Origin: Chromatiales bacterium
GTDB taxonomy: Bacteria; Pseudomonadota; Gammaproteobacteria; JAGRCI01
NCBI GenBank assembly: GCA_020445565.1
Contig: JAGRGI010000109.1
Location: forward strand, 1 to 44,930
Direction of reading: 5' to 3'
Length of the DNA stretch: 44,930 nt
The notes under the pieces are model-generated. The model was not told the origin of the DNA. It was given only the letters and a program-made list of their open reading frames with translations, and searched no databases. The translations under genes were made by a program, and so were the position numbers. Position 1 is the first letter of the stretch. Each line of letters begins with the position of its first letter. Of this stretch, positions 19,893 through 27,226 are shown piece by piece.

Positions 19893-20498
19893 ATGACGAC
19901 TGTAGAAGGCCCGGACGGCAAGCCGCGCTGCCACTGGTGTTCGGCGGCGCCCGAGTTCTTTCACTACCACGATACGGAATGGGGCTTTCCGGTGGCCGAT
20001 GACCATCGCTTGTTCGAAAAGCTTTGCCTGGAGGGTTTTCAGTCGGGCCTCAGCTGGCGCACGATTTTGGCCAAGCGGGAAAATTTCCGATCCGCTTTCA
20101 AGCACTTCGATTTCGACAGGATCGCCCGATTTACCGAAAAGGACGTGGAGCGCCTGCTTCAGGATGCGGGCATCGTTCGCCATCGGGGGAAGATCGAGGC
20201 GGTGATCAACAATGCCCAGAGAGCGCGGGAGCTGGTGGAGCGGGAAGGCTCCCTGGCGGCCTTCGTCTGGCGCTACGAACCGGACCCGAGTGAGCTTGCG
20301 GCGCCCCAGACTGCGTCTACCTCTGAAACCTCGGTGAAGATGTCCAAGGATCTGAAGAAACTCGGCTGGAAGTTCGTCGGACCTACCACTGTCTATGCCT
20401 TCATGCAGGCGATGGGCCTGGTGAACGACCACGTCGAAGGTTGTGTGACCCGTGCGGAAGTGGAGCGCGCCCGGCTCGGGTTTGTGCGGCCGGTCTAA
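19893..20498 (+). CDS. tag: DNA-3-methyladenine glycosylase I
   Basis: Excises 3-methyladenine from alkylated DNA to start base excision repair. At 201 residues it is full length. It shows CHWC at residues 13-16 and, near the C-terminus, DHVEGC; in TAG enzymes these Cys and His residues bind zinc. YHDTEWGFP near residue 27, LEGFQSGLSW near 47, and the QDAGIVRHRGKI segment are family signatures. The ribosome binding site AGGAG at 19881-19885 is seven bases before the ATG. It is a single gene converging on the DUF1800 gene across a terminator. Confidence 0.95.
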   Translation: MTTVEGPDGKPRCHWCSAAPEFFHYHDTEWGFPVADDHRLFEKLCLEGFQSGLSWRTILAKRENFRSAFKHFDFDRIARFTEKDVERLLQDAGIVRHRGKIEAVINNAQRARELVEREGSLAAFVWRYEPDPSELAAPQTASTSETSVKMSKDLKKLGWKFVGPTTVYAFMQAMGLVNDHVEGCVTRAEVERARLGFVRPV

Positions 20499-20553
20499 GG
20501 CTGGTTTTGTTTGCCAGACCCGGGGGACCGGCTCCCGCGCTGAAGGCGAAAAG

Positions 20554-20584
20554 CCCCTGCCAGGATTCGTGACCCTGGCAGGGG
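20554..20584. terminator. Terminator between tag and the DUF1800 gene
   Basis: A perfect 11-bp stem, CCCCTGCCAGG at 20554-20564 and CCTGGCAGGGG at 20574-20584, with a 9-base loop. Read on the minus strand it is followed by CUUUU, so it best serves the DUF1501/DUF1800 operon. It may also stop tag transcripts, although only a short T-run follows on that side. Confidence 0.75.
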
Positions 20585-20602
20585 TTACAGTGGACTTCCT
20601 CC

Positions 20603-23600
20603 CTATTGCACCTGATAGCCGGGATAACTCATTACCGTACCCATCAATCGGCGTAGCTGCTGCTCGGCCTCCGGCGCGTTGATGTCAAACGCCAGCGTGC
20701 CGTTTTCGGTGAGGATGTCGACGGCGCGGTTCCATTCCAGGTCGGTGTACTCGTTGCCCAGGGTGAGCTCGAACCAGTAGCCGACTACGCCCTCGGCGGT
20801 CTCGTAGCCGCGGTCGCGGAAAAAGGCCACCGGGTCGATCTGCACATCGCCATTCATTCCCAGGGCCATGCGGTTGACGAAGCGGATGCGTTCCAGCATC
20901 AGGCTGGAGTTGATCCAATCGTCGCCGGTTTCCGAGTAGCCCGTGGGCACGGGGTTGAAGAACAGGTCCAGCCCCATGCGTTTCACTTCGTTGTCCACAT
21001 CGCTCAGTCCGCCAGCGGCATCGGTGTTGCGCAGCAGGGCAGCGGCCATTTCGATCGGGGTCTTGATCTTGGCGCGATAGTTGTTCGGCTCACCGAACTC
21101 CGGTGCGTCCACCAGGGAACGTATTACCTGCGCGATCTGATCCGGTGCGGAAACGTTGAGCTGGAAGGTGTCCGCGCAACGATTCACCAAGCCATCTGCG
21201 GGGGTGTCGGTGACGAACACCTGAGCCAGTTTGAAGCAGATGAACTCGGCCACGGAGCGATGGCTGGCGAGGATGTCCAGTACCTGCTCACCGTCTTCGA
21301 TTCCGCCGCCGCCTGGGATGAGCTGCCCCAGGACGAGCTTTTCGCCGGTGTCGTGTTCGTCCGCGTTGAAGAAGAAGGCGTCGTTCAGCACCGTCCAGCC
21401 GGTAAAGGCCCGCGCCACCTGCTCCACGTCGGTCTGCGTGTAGCCGTTGTCCACCCCCATGGCGTGCAGCTCCAGCAGCTCGCGGGGGTAGTTCTCGTTG
21501 GGCGCGGCCTTCACATTGGCCACGCCGTCCAGGTAGACGATCATCGCCGGACTCTTGGCACTGATCTCCAGCAGGTTGCGGAAATTGCCCAGGGCGTTGG
21601 CGCGGAAGGCTTGATTCTCCGCCAGTTCCCAGGCTACCGACCCGGACTTGCGCAGGTCGGTGTTGAAGTGGTTATCCCAGAACCAGGTCATCACCTCCTG
21701 AAGCTGACGCCGGCTGTAGGCCGCATGTCGTAGCGCGTAGTTGCGCAATTGCGTGTCGCTGGCGGGTACCGTGTCGGCGATGCTGGCCTGGAACACCGAA
21801 TCGTCGATGGCTGCCGGATTCAACTGCTGGGACAGATAGGCGGCCGGTCCGATGGCCTCCAGTTCGGTCAGCAGGGCGGGGTTGGCGCCGAAGGTGATGC
21901 GGTTCAACAGGTGCCGCGCCAGAAAGTCCACCGGGGTTACCGTGAGGGTCAGGGACTTGCTGGATTCATTGTCGACGCTGTCGCGTGCGACCAGGGTCAG
22001 AGTGATCGTGGAACCCACCGCGGTTTCGCCGTTGCGCACCGCCAGGGTGAAGCTGCCGCTGCCGGGAGCGACCTCCAGCGGGTAGGCGTCGATGGTGCGA
22101 CCAAGCTGGCTGTCGTCCAGGCTCACACTGAGGCTGGTGATGGCTGTCAGGTCATCGACAGTGCCGGACAGCAGGAAGCCGGTAACCGGCACGCTGTCTC
22201 CCTGGGCGTGGGAGGAAACGATGATCTCCGGCCCCTGATCGTCGACGATCACCGTGACCGTGGCGGTATCGCTGGCCGAGTTACGTGCGGCGTCGCTGGC
22301 CTGGGCCGTGAGGGTGATTACCTGGTCGGCACTGATGCGCTCCTTGGGCACCGCGGCGCTCCAGTTACCGGTTTGTGGCTCCAGGGACACAGGGATCTGC
22401 GTGTCGCCGAGCAAGGGATCGCTGACGATCAAGGTCACGCTATCCACGGCACGGTCGTCGCTGGCACTGCCGTAGACGGTGAAGCCGGTGTCGGAGACGT
22501 TGCCGCCGTCCACAGGGGAACTCAGCCGAATGACAGGCGGTTCCTGATCCAGGGTATTCTCGCCGTCGGCGGTGACGATGAAGGTGACCGGACCCTTGGC
22601 GGTGATGATGTCGCTGTAGTAGGTCTTGCCGTTGCCGAAGGGGTTGCGGGTCTTGAGCACATAGACACGGCCTTCGCCCAGGCCGGCGACGCTGAAGTTG
22701 GCACGGCCCTCGGCATTGGTGGTGGCGTTGTGGGCCTTTTGCAGGTTGCCATCGGCGAGTTTTTCATAAATACCCACGGTCTTGCCGCCCAGGGGGAGGT
22801 TCTGGTCGCCGTCGATGAGGGTGGCTTGCACCACGCCTTCGATGTAGACGCTGCATTGTCCGCTGGCGCAATCGACGCTGTCGGCTACGGTAATGTTGCC
22901 GCTGCATTGTCCGCTGGCGCAATCGACGCTGTCGGCTACGGTAATGTTGCCGCTGTGCTCCACGCTCACGTCGTATCGGTCGCGGAAAACCGCGATGGTG
23001 GTGGATTGGGATTTCCAGTTCGAATCAGTCACTTTGCCGCCGCTGGCGAGGCCGTCCTGGCCATCGTCAACCAATACCTGGGTATGCACGCCCGACAGTC
23101 CAGGGAAATCCACCACCAGCTCGGCAGTGATGTCGTTGACGCTGCAACTGCCGCTGCTGCAATCGACCTGATCGACGATGAAGTCCCCCTCGCCCTTGCG
23201 CATGTAGAGGTCATATACCTGGGGGAAGACCGCGATCTCCGCGTAGTCCTTCTTCCAGTTGGCCTTGGTGACCTCGTCTTCGCTGACGCTGCCGGGCTGG
23301 CCGTCGGGGAGGCGCACGCTGGTGTGCACGGCAGTCAGGCCGGGGAAGTCCACCACCAGGGGAATGGCGATGCCATCGACCGTGCAGTTTTCGGTTCGAC
23401 AATCCACCTCGTCGACGATGTGTGTGGCCGCCCCCTTGCGGATCTTCAGATCGTACATCAGAGGCAACACCGCGATCTCGGCCTTGTCGTTTTTCCAATC
23501 GGCCTTGGTTGATTCGGCGCCCTCAGCGCTGTCTGCAATGCCATCGGGTACGCGTACCGAGGTGTGTACGCTGGACATGCCGGGGAAATTCACCGTCAGG

Positions 23601-25342
23601 GTCTTGGGTTTCGCCTCCGCCAGGCAAGTGCCGCTGGTACAGTCGATGTCGTCCAGCACCAGTTCGCCACCGCCGTCGAGCAGTCGCAGGTCGTAGTGGC
23701 GAGGGAATACCTTCAGGCGGGTTTCGTCGCTCTTCCAGTTGGATTTGTCCACCTCGTTGCCGGAGTAGCTGCCGGCAATGCCGTCGGCGTTGAACACGCT
23801 GGTATGCACGTTGCTCAGACCGGGGAAGGTGACGTGCAGGTCGGCGGTCAGGTCGGCAACCGTACAGTCCGCGGAGGCGCAATCGACCTTGTCGACCACG
23901 TGTGTGGCACTGCCTTTGGCCAGGAGCAGGTCGTAAACCTGCGGGAAGACCTTGATGACCGCCCGGTCGGTCTTCCAGTTCGCCTTGGTCATCTCGGTAC
24001 CGGCGGCGCTGTCAGGGACATTGTCATCGACTCGCACCGAGGTGTGTACACTGCTCATGCCTGGGAAGTTCACCGTCAATGTACGGGCGATGCCGTCCAC
24101 CTGGCAGGGACCGGCGCGGCAGTCCACGTCGTCGACGATGTGGCTTGCGCCGCCCTGGCGAAGATAAAGGTCGTACAGACCGGCGAAAACCGGGATGCTG
24201 ACTTGATCCGACTTCCAATTGGCATCCGTGACCGCCTCTTCGACGACGCTGCCGGCCTGACCATCGCTGACGCGCACCGAAGTGTGTACGCTGTTCATGC
24301 CCGGAAACAGCACACTCAGTTCGGTGACGATACCGTCCACCGTACAGCTATCGCTGCGGCAGTCGACGCTGTCCACGACCCGGGTAATGCTCCCCTTGGT
24401 GACGCTAAGATCATAGATCTGGCGAAACACGGCGACGTTGGTCTGGTTGCTTTTCCAATTGGACTTCACCACCACATCGCCTGAAGCGCCGTTGTCGATG
24501 CCGTCCGGCAGCAACACCCAGGTGTGAACACTGGACATGCCTGGGAACTTCACCAGCAGATTGGCGACCAGTCCGTCGACCAGACAGGCCCCGGAGGTGC
24601 AGTCGACGTTGTCGACCACCTGGGTGGCCGCACCCTTGGTGACCTCCAGGTCATAGACCAGCGGGAACACGGCAATACTGGTCTGATTGCTTTTCCAATT
24701 GGATTTTGTGACATCGACGCCATTGGCGCTGCCCGCTATCCCGTCGGGCAGCTTTACGGTGGTATGAACGCTGCTCATGCCGGGGAATTGCACTGTCATG
24801 GTGGCGACAATGCCGTCCACCATGCATCTGCCCGAGCGGCAGTCCACGTCGCTGACGCGGTGGGTGGCGTTGCCTTTGGCAATCTCCAGGTCGTAGAGCC
24901 CAGGGAAAACCGCGATCGTGGTCTGATCCGTTTTCCAGTTGGACTTGGTGACCAGACCTTCGGCTACCTGAACCGATGTGTGGACACTGGACATACCGGG
25001 GAACAGCACTGTCATGCTGGCGACGATGCCGCTGACGCTGCAACTGGCGCCGCTGCAATCCACGTCATCCACGATGTGGGTGGCCGCACCCTTGTGGATG
25101 CGCAGATCATAGAGGCCGTTGGGTATTTCTGCGGTAAATCCGTCGGTTTGCCAGTTGACGCTCTTGATCTTGCTGCCTGTGGCGGTACCGGAAACACCGT
25201 CGCTGGCGAGGATCTCGGTGTGTACGGAGGACATGCCGGGGAAGGCGACACTGAGCGTCGCGGCGGCCTGTGCCTGTGCTGCGGTTAAAAACAGCCCGCT
25301 TGTCAGCAGCAGGCCGAGGGCAATGCGTAGGGTGATGTGCAT
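20603..25342 (-). CDS. DUF1800 protein with ten N-terminal Cys-pair repeats
   Basis: 1579 residues. A Sec signal peptide at 1-26 (MHITLRIALGLLL...AQAQA) is followed by ten tandem repeats of about 80 residues to about residue 840. Each repeat begins with an FPGMSSVHT-type strand, passes a conserved NWK and VYDL core, and ends with VDC-x4/5-C-x-VDGI. A carboxypeptidase-like domain follows at about 845-930, then two Ig-like domains to about 1140. The DUF1800 domain (RHLLNRITFGANP, WFWDNHFNT, ENYPRELLELHAMGV, ARAFTGW) fills the rest. DUF1800 proteins are exported and encoded beside DUF1501 proteins, as here; their biochemical role is not established. ATG 25342 gives the signal peptide; a longer frame to 25381 overlaps the DUF1501 gene. 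Confidence 0.88.
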   Translation of the reverse strand: MHITLRIALGLLLTSGLFLTAAQAQAAATLSVAFPGMSSVHTEILASDGVSGTATGSKIKSVNWQTDGFTAEIPNGLYDLRIHKGAATHIVDDVDCSGASCSVSGIVASMTVLFPGMSSVHTSVQVAEGLVTKSNWKTDQTTIAVFPGLYDLEIAKGNATHRVSDVDCRSGRCMVDGIVATMTVQFPGMSSVHTTVKLPDGIAGSANGVDVTKSNWKSNQTSIAVFPLVYDLEVTKGAATQVVDNVDCTSGACLVDGLVANLLVKFPGMSSVHTWVLLPDGIDNGASGDVVVKSNWKSNQTNVAVFRQIYDLSVTKGSITRVVDSVDCRSDSCTVDGIVTELSVLFPGMNSVHTSVRVSDGQAGSVVEEAVTDANWKSDQVSIPVFAGLYDLYLRQGGASHIVDDVDCRAGPCQVDGIARTLTVNFPGMSSVHTSVRVDDNVPDSAAGTEMTKANWKTDRAVIKVFPQVYDLLLAKGSATHVVDKVDCASADCTVADLTADLHVTFPGLSNVHTSVFNADGIAGSYSGNEVDKSNWKSDETRLKVFPRHYDLRLLDGGGELVLDDIDCTSGTCLAEAKPKTLTVNFPGMSSVHTSVRVPDGIADSAEGAESTKADWKNDKAEIAVLPLMYDLKIRKGAATHIVDEVDCRTENCTVDGIAIPLVVDFPGLTAVHTSVRLPDGQPGSVSEDEVTKANWKKDYAEIAVFPQVYDLYMRKGEGDFIVDQVDCSSGSCSVNDITAELVVDFPGLSGVHTQVLVDDGQDGLASGGKVTDSNWKSQSTTIAVFRDRYDVSVEHSGNITVADSVDCASGQCSGNITVADSVDCASGQCSVYIEGVVQATLIDGDQNLPLGGKTVGIYEKLADGNLQKAHNATTNAEGRANFSVAGLGEGRVYVLKTRNPFGNGKTYYSDIITAKGPVTFIVTADGENTLDQEPPVIRLSSPVDGGNVSDTGFTVYGSASDDRAVDSVTLIVSDPLLGDTQIPVSLEPQTGNWSAAVPKERISADQVITLTAQASDAARNSASDTATVTVIVDDQGPEIIVSSHAQGDSVPVTGFLLSGTVDDLTAITSLSVSLDDSQLGRTIDAYPLEVAPGSGSFTLAVRNGETAVGSTITLTLVARDSVDNESSKSLTLTVTPVDFLARHLLNRITFGANPALLTELEAIGPAAYLSQQLNPAAIDDSVFQASIADTVPASDTQLRNYALRHAAYSRRQLQEVMTWFWDNHFNTDLRKSGSVAWELAENQAFRANALGNFRNLLEISAKSPAMIVYLDGVANVKAAPNENYPRELLELHAMGVDNGYTQTDVEQVARAFTGWTVLNDAFFFNADEHDTGEKLVLGQLIPGGGGIEDGEQVLDILASHRSVAEFICFKLAQVFVTDTPADGLVNRCADTFQLNVSAPDQIAQVIRSLVDAPEFGEPNNYRAKIKTPIEMAAALLRNTDAAGGLSDVDNEVKRMGLDLFFNPVPTGYSETGDDWINSSLMLERIRFVNRMALGMNGDVQIDPVAFFRDRGYETAEGVVGYWFELTLGNEYTDLEWNRAVDILTENGTLAFDINAPEAEQQLRRLMGTVMSYPGYQVQ
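22850..22951. repeat. Exact 51-base tandem duplication
   Basis: 22850-22900 and 22901-22951 are identical, in frame (17 codons), inside the tenth repeat of the DUF1800 gene. It duplicates the strand NITVADSVDCASGQCS and so its Cys pair. The perfect identity shows it is very recent. Confidence 0.95.
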
Positions 25343-25373
25343 CGGTTGGTTCCTTGTGTATTGCTGACCGCGC

Positions 25374-26633
25374 TCAGGCATTCAAGATGCCGACGGGAGA
25401 TGGGCTGTAGCCGGGGATCACCGTGGCGACGTTGGTATTCGCCAAGTGGGAGGTGAGCAGCTCCGCGTAGACATCGCGGTAGTCGATGCTTTGTTGCAGA
25501 TAGCGACCGTTCAGCAATTGTGCCTCGCTCAACCCAGGCCAGCCGGTGCCGGTATAAATGCCGCCGTTGATGCCTTGCCCCACCACGAACCATGCCGAGG
25601 CGTTGCCGTGATCGGTGCCGAAGGAACCATTCTCGCGTGCTGTGCGGCCGAACTCGGTCATGGTCATCAACACCACATCGGCCATGGCTGTGCCCAGGTC
25701 GGTGTAGAAGGCGTTGATGCCTTCGGCGAATTCCCTCAGTCGCCGGGCCTGACTGCCGTTGGCCTGGCCGCCACCCTGGTTGCTGTGGGTGTCCCAGCCG
25801 CCGATGGAGATGGTGGCCACCTCCAGACCGGTTCCCTGCTTGATCATCTGTGCCGTTTCGCGCAATTGCCGGCCGTAGGTGCTGTTCGGGTAGACAGCGC
25901 CGTTGGCGGGGGAGTAGCCGCTGGAGACCAAGCCGTTGACCACCGACAGGTCGTTCAGGGTGGTGCGCCCGAAATCATGGATCAATTGGGCGTAGGGCTG
26001 ATTGCCTGCGGGCTGACCGTAGACCTGCGCAAGGCGGGGCAGCAGCTCGGCCTCTTCGGTGGCGGACAGGCCCAGATTGAAGTTCGCCAGGGCGGAGAAG
26101 CTCGAAACCACCTCGTTGCCGCGCAAGGACTGTGGCAGTTCGTTGCCGAAACCCACGGCACGCAATTGGGCGGTCTGGGGTGCGGAGCCGAGGTGGCGGT
26201 TGAGCCAGCCCTCGTAGCCATTGGCCTTGATGCCGCTTTCCATGAAGTGTTGGGAGTCGAAGTGCGAGCGCGAAGCGGTGGGATAGTGCACCGCCGGCAG
26301 CACCGCCATATTGCCCGCGGTGTAGATGCCTTGCAGGGGCGCCAGGGCTGGGTGCAGGCCGAAGAATCCGTCCAGATCGATGGCCGACTCCGGATCTCCA
26401 CCATTGGGCGGCGCGATGCCGATAGTGGGACGCAGGTTGTAGTACTCATCGTCGCCATGGGGGACGACCACGTTCAAGCCGTCGCAGCCGCCCCGCTGGA
26501 AAATGACGACCAGTGTCTTGCCCAGGGCAGCCTCTGCGATGCGAAAACGCGGACGGAATGGACTTTCCAGGGCAAAACCACCGGCCGCGGCGGTTGCCCC
26601 GGCAAGCAGGCGTAGAAACTGGCGACGATTCAT
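25374..26633 (-). CDS. DUF1501 protein, Tat-exported
   Basis: A 419-residue protein that opens with a twin-arginine signal (MNRRQFLRLLAG followed by an Ala/Gly-rich helix), so it is folded before export and may bind a cofactor or metal. The DUF1501 domain (alkaline phosphatase/sulfatase-like superfamily) shows VVIFQRGGCDGLN near residue 42, FGLHPALAPL near 92, HFDSQHFMESG near 124, ISIGGWDTHSNQ near 275 and MTMTEFGRTARENGSFGTDHGNAS near 330, with the Asp and His residues expected to bind metal. The ATG at 26633 has AGGAAG as ribosome binding site. It is the first gene of a two-gene operon; the DUF1800 gene begins 31 bases after its stop. Confidence 0.92.
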   Translation of the reverse strand: MNRRQFLRLLAGATAAAGGFALESPFRPRFRIAEAALGKTLVVIFQRGGCDGLNVVVPHGDDEYYNLRPTIGIAPPNGGDPESAIDLDGFFGLHPALAPLQGIYTAGNMAVLPAVHYPTASRSHFDSQHFMESGIKANGYEGWLNRHLGSAPQTAQLRAVGFGNELPQSLRGNEVVSSFSALANFNLGLSATEEAELLPRLAQVYGQPAGNQPYAQLIHDFGRTTLNDLSVVNGLVSSGYSPANGAVYPNSTYGRQLRETAQMIKQGTGLEVATISIGGWDTHSNQGGGQANGSQARRLREFAEGINAFYTDLGTAMADVVLMTMTEFGRTARENGSFGTDHGNASAWFVVGQGINGGIYTGTGWPGLSEAQLLNGRYLQQSIDYRDVYAELLTSHLANTNVATVIPGYSPSPVGILNA

Positions 26634-27226
26634 TGGGGCTTCCTCATGGCGATATCCGCAGGGTGCGGACCAAATGCAATCTGGGTGGCGAACCAAACAG
26701 GGCTGACGGGGGACATTTCCGTACCCATGCCCGCAGTCAACGTGGTTTATCTGGTTTAAAACCCGCACAACGACTGGCGTTGCGCAAGGCAGACAGGCGG
26801 CAGCAGCGGAAAAGATCCGTGGTTATTTTCCGGACGACGTGTGGAGGGCAGGGTACTAACTAAATCCTTGCGCCGAGTTTTCGTCGTTGTTTTCCCGGAA
26901 TCCAGCGTTGTTGTGCTTTTTCCCTATCGCCGACAGAAATCTGCTTTCTGCCCGGCCGCCAGTTCATTTCCCCCGGTGAAAAAAGTGTTATTTTTGTTAG
27001 GGAGACTGTCAACCGTGTCAGGCCGAGTGAGCAGGCAAATTGCGTACTGAGTCACAAAAACGGGGAACTTCTGTAGCACTTCCCGGTTCTAATGCGCCAT
27101 GGGGTAAGCTGGACCTGCCCCAAACTTCATTGCAATGCTCCTTACTTGCTCGCAAGCCCTCACTTGCTTGATGCGTCATGAGCCCACCCTATGGTGGGCT
27201 TTCCTTTTTTCGGCGGGTGGTGTCGG
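26634..27226. other. 593-base intergenic region between divergent genes, with an orphan terminator
   Basis: Separates the minus-strand DUF1501 gene from the plus-strand CHAT-like gene. No protein gene is convincing. The part near 26900-27010 is T-rich and could hold promoters in both directions, but no clear -35/-10 pair stands out. Weak hairpins lie at 27061-27087 (GGGGAA with TTCCCG) and 27148-27159 (CTTGC-TC-GCAAG). The only strong element is the plus-strand terminator at 27181-27210. The layout fits either a small RNA of roughly 100-250 bases or a long 5' leader with an attenuator. Confidence 0.5.
27181..27210 (+). terminator. Orphan intrinsic terminator or attenuator before the CHAT-like gene
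   Basis: A perfect 8-bp stem AGCCCACC (27181-27188) / GGTGGGCT (27193-27200) with loop CTAT, followed by TTCCTTTTTT. No plus-strand gene lies upstream within 6.6 kb, and it ends 16 bases before the CHAT-like start codon. Confidence 0.85.

Noticed and set aside
21749..23512. 587-residue plus-strand reading frame opposite the DUF1800 gene
   Set aside because: Antisense to a gene with signal peptide, repeats and a recognised C-terminal domain.
22800..25342. CRISPR-like regular repeats
   Set aside because: The periodicity is about 240 bases, in frame and divergent in sequence; it encodes protein repeats.
27085..27130. Possible insertion sequence end (GTAAGCTGGACCTGCCCC region)
   Set aside because: No second inverted end, transposase gene or target duplication seen; similarity is only from memory.
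27191..27226. Upstream start for the CHAT-like gene at 27191
   Set aside because: It lies in the loop and tail of the intrinsic terminator; the extra 12 residues have no family support.
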